Source: Methylopumilus sp026399645
Lineage (GTDB): Bacteria > Pseudomonadota > Gammaproteobacteria > Burkholderiales > Methylophilaceae
Length of the DNA: 64,000 nucleotides
Assembly (NCBI RefSeq): GCF_965184065.1
Contig: NZ_OZ239098.1
Direction: 5' to 3' (one strand)
Below are positions 62,047-64,000 of the stretch, one piece after another; within the stretch, counting starts at the first letter, position 1, and the number at the start of each line of letters is the position of its first letter. The notes below the pieces were generated by a model. That model was not told the DNA's origin, did not search any database, and worked only from the letters and a program-made list of their open reading frames with translations. The position numbers and the translations under genes were made by a program.

Positions 62047-64000
62047 TTAAATTTCAGTAATCTCAATCACTTTTTTTGGCTTATATTCTGGCATCTGATC
62101 AAAATTTAAATACCGATAAATTGAATCTAAATCTTTCGAAAGTTTTTGATTACTAATAGCAAGATATTCATCAAGCGTTGGAATTTTTCCTAAAGCAGCG
62201 CAAACTGCTGAGAGCTCAGCAGAACCCAAATACACTTGCGCATCTTTTCCCATGCGATTATCAAAATTTCGTGTGCTTGTTGAAAAAACATGTGCTCCAT
62301 CATCAACTCTCGCCTGATTTCCCATGCAGAGTGAACATCCAGGTACTTCTGTTCGAGCGCCTACTTTATTGAAGACTTCATATACGCCCTCTTTCTTAAG
62401 TTCTGTTTCATCCATTCTAGTAGGAGGTACGATCCATAATCGTGTTGGAATTTTATCGGAATCTTCAAGTACTCTAGCTGCTGCACGATAATGTCCAATA
62501 TTAGTCATACAACTTCCAATGAACACCTCATCAATTTTATTACCGGCAATTTCTGACAAGGGCTTAATGTTATCTGGATCATTTGGACATGCAATTAATG
62601 GCTCTTTAATTTCATCAAGATTAATTTCAATAATACTTGCGTACTCAGCGTCTTTATCTGCTTCTAATAATGTTGGATTTTTTAACCAATCTTCCATAGC
62701 TTTCATACGACGCAATAATGTTCTTTTATCTTCATAATTGTTATCAACTAAATTTTTAATAAGCGCTATATTCGATTTGATATATTCAATAATCGGTTCT
62801 TTCTTAAGTTTTACCGTGCACCCATTTGCAGACCTTTCAGCTGATGCATCAGCAAATTCAAATGCTTGCTCAATTTTTAGATCAGGCAAACCTTCGATTT
62901 CTAAAATACGCCCATTAAAAACATTTTTTTTATTTTGTTTTACAACTGTGAGATCACCATTTTTAATAGCTGCATAAGGTATTGCATTTACGAGATCTCT
63001 CAGTGTAATACCTGGCTGTATCTTGCCTTTGAATCTCACCAAAACTGATTCAGGCATATCAATTGGCATGGCCCCCATGGCTGCTGCAAATGCTACGAGC
63101 CCTGAGCCTGCTGGAAATGAAATACCTATAGGGAAGCGCGTATGGGAATCACCACCTGTACCTACAGTATCCGGAAGTAAAAGACGATTAAGCCAAGAGT
63201 GAATAATTCCATCCCCAGGTCTTAAAGTAACACCTCCTCTACTCGACATAAACTCGGGAAGCTCGTGTTGTAATTTAAGATCTACAGGCTTCGGATAAGC
63301 TGCTGTGTGGCAAAAACTTTGCATAACTAAATCAGCATTAAATCCAAGACAAGCTAACTCTTTTAGTTCGTCTCTTGTCATGGCTCCCGTTGTATCTTGA
63401 GAGCCAACAGATGTGACTTTTGGCTCACAATATGTGCCAGGCCTCACACCAACACCTGAAGGCAAGCCGCAAGCTCGACCTACCATTTTTTGTGCAAGCG
63501 TAAATCCTTTTTTAGAAGAGACTGCTGGTGCAGGAGTTAAGAATAAAGTACTTGGAGATAACTTTAAAAACTCTCTTGCTTTAGAAGTTAATCCTCGACC
63601 AATAATAAGAGGTATTCTGCCACCTGCGCGATATTCATCTGCAAGCGTAAATGGTGTTAAGTTAAATGCAGCAATGGATTCATTTTTACTATTTTGAATT
63701 TTTCCTTCAAATGGCTGAATAGTAATTTCATCCCCGGTTTTCATTTGGCTGACATCACACACAATAGGAAGTGCACCGGAATCTTCTGCTGTATTAAAGA
63801 ATATAGGTGCAATCTTGTTGCCTAATACAATGCCACCCGTTCTTTTGTTTGGAGTAAAAGGAATATCACTTCCCATATGCCATTGAAGAGAATTAATGGC
63901 TGATTTCCTGGATGAGCCTGTTCCCACAACATCACCCACATAAGCTATGGGTAATTGTTTTGCTTTTAAGTCTTGAATTGTTTTGATGCCGTTTGGCATT
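62047..64000 (-). CDS. acnB: Aconitate hydratase B (N-terminus outside window)
   Basis: [4Fe-4S] enzyme isomerising citrate and isocitrate; AcnB also forms 2-methylcitrate-pathway and RNA-binding functions in some bacteria. The visible 650 residues correspond to the last three quarters of the usual 860. The swivel/barrel region is represented by YVGDVVGTGSSRKSA and GRIPLIIGRGLTSKAR; the catalytic part by VGSQDTTGAMTRDELKELAC, TVGTGGDSHTRFPIGISF and PESVLVRFKGK. The three cluster cysteines are in FIGSCMTNIGH and GCSLCMGNQAR. The Met at 63999 is internal; the frame continues beyond 64000. No anomaly is seen. Confidence 0.96.
   Translation of the reverse strand, partial: MPNGIKTIQDLKAKQLPIAYVGDVVGTGSSRKSAINSLQWHMGSDIPFTPNKRTGGIVLGNKIAPIFFNTAEDSGALPIVCDVSQMKTGDEITIQPFEGKIQNSKNESIAAFNLTPFTLADEYRAGGRIPLIIGRGLTSKAREFLKLSPSTLFLTPAPAVSSKKGFTLAQKMVGRACGLPSGVGVRPGTYCEPKVTSVGSQDTTGAMTRDELKELACLGFNADLVMQSFCHTAAYPKPVDLKLQHELPEFMSSRGGVTLRPGDGIIHSWLNRLLLPDTVGTGGDSHTRFPIGISFPAGSGLVAFAAAMGAMPIDMPESVLVRFKGKIQPGITLRDLVNAIPYAAIKNGDLTVVKQNKKNVFNGRILEIEGLPDLKIEQAFEFADASAERSANGCTVKLKKEPIIEYIKSNIALIKNLVDNNYEDKRTLLRRMKAMEDWLKNPTLLEADKDAEYASIIEINLDEIKEPLIACPNDPDNIKPLSEIAGNKIDEVFIGSCMTNIGHYRAAARVLEDSDKIPTRLWIVPPTRMDETELKKEGVYEVFNKVGARTEVPGCSLCMGNQARVDDGAHVFSTSTRNFDNRMGKDAQVYLGSAELSAVCAALGKIPTLDEYLAISNQKLSKDLDSIYRYLNFDQMPEYKPKKVIEITEI

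Overview
This window reads as core chromosome of a small, A+T-rich, free-living betaproteobacterial methylotroph, most likely Methylophilaceae of the streamlined freshwater/marine type (Candidatus Methylopumilus / OM43-like). The inference rests on the ribulose monophosphate (RuMP) genes at 53.3-55.7 kb (3-hexulose-6-phosphate synthase, 6-phospho-3-hexuloisomerase, transaldolase), a PQQ-dehydrogenase-like protein, typical beta/gammaproteobacterial gene orders, very short intergenic gaps with many 1-8 base overlaps, and the absence of any insertion sequence, prophage, CRISPR array or integrase.

Layout. 0-7.2 kb: minus-strand run smc-zipA-ligA-TPR protein. 7.2-8.5 kb: queF, tRNA-Ala(GGC), tRNA-Glu(TTC) and ppa on the plus strand. 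8.5-11.7 kb: minus-strand run from a PQQ-dehydrogenase-like lipoprotein to a small PhnA-type protein, an RsuA-family pseudouridine synthase and an unrecognised protein. 11.8-14.9 kb: a stand-alone MnmC oxidase-domain protein and a TPR/GT41 glycosyltransferase. 14.9-18.4 kb: tsaE-amiC-miaA-EamA exporter, divergent from queG and pgi (18.4-21.2 kb). 21.2-24.2 kb: rluC-HAD phosphatase-Rieske-sppA-like. 24.2-28 kb: a long rne leader, rne, crcB and orn. 28-33.8 kb: M48 protease, queD, then the classic dnaQ-rnhA-yafS|gloB-mltD neighbourhood. 33.8-38 kb: peptide ABC transporter parts without ATPases, then fabI. 38-46.1 kb: tRNA-Leu, tig-clpP-clpX-lon, tRNA-Val, tRNA-Asp, ppiD (all minus strand). 46.3-51.9 kb: three-gene RND efflux system. 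51.9-55.7 kb: tal, hps, hxlB, pabB. 56.2-59.4 kb: ppsA-ppsR. 59.4-64 kb: glutathione peroxidase, an exported protein, fumarase class I and aconitase B (cut by the window end).

How it fits together. Hps and hexuloisomerase fix formaldehyde into hexulose- and then fructose-6-phosphate; transaldolase and glucose-6-phosphate isomerase belong to the regeneration and oxidative parts of the cycle; PEP synthase with its regulatory kinase/phosphatase links C3 units to gluconeogenesis; fumarase and aconitase serve the TCA reactions. The protein quality set (trigger factor, ClpXP, Lon, PpiD) and the tRNA-modification set (queF, queD, queG, miaA, tsaE, MnmC domain) are housekeeping.

Nothing here is an obvious undescribed multi-gene system. 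The observations most worth a second look are the PQQ-type lipoprotein whose metal-binding and catalytic acidic residues appear replaced; regulatory architecture around the RuMP genes (a strong terminator between hps and hxlB, a consensus promoter with leader inverted repeats, and paired ACATGT palindromes between tal and ppsA); and several conserved neighbourhoods from which one gene is missing (mutL, hupB, transporter ATPases).
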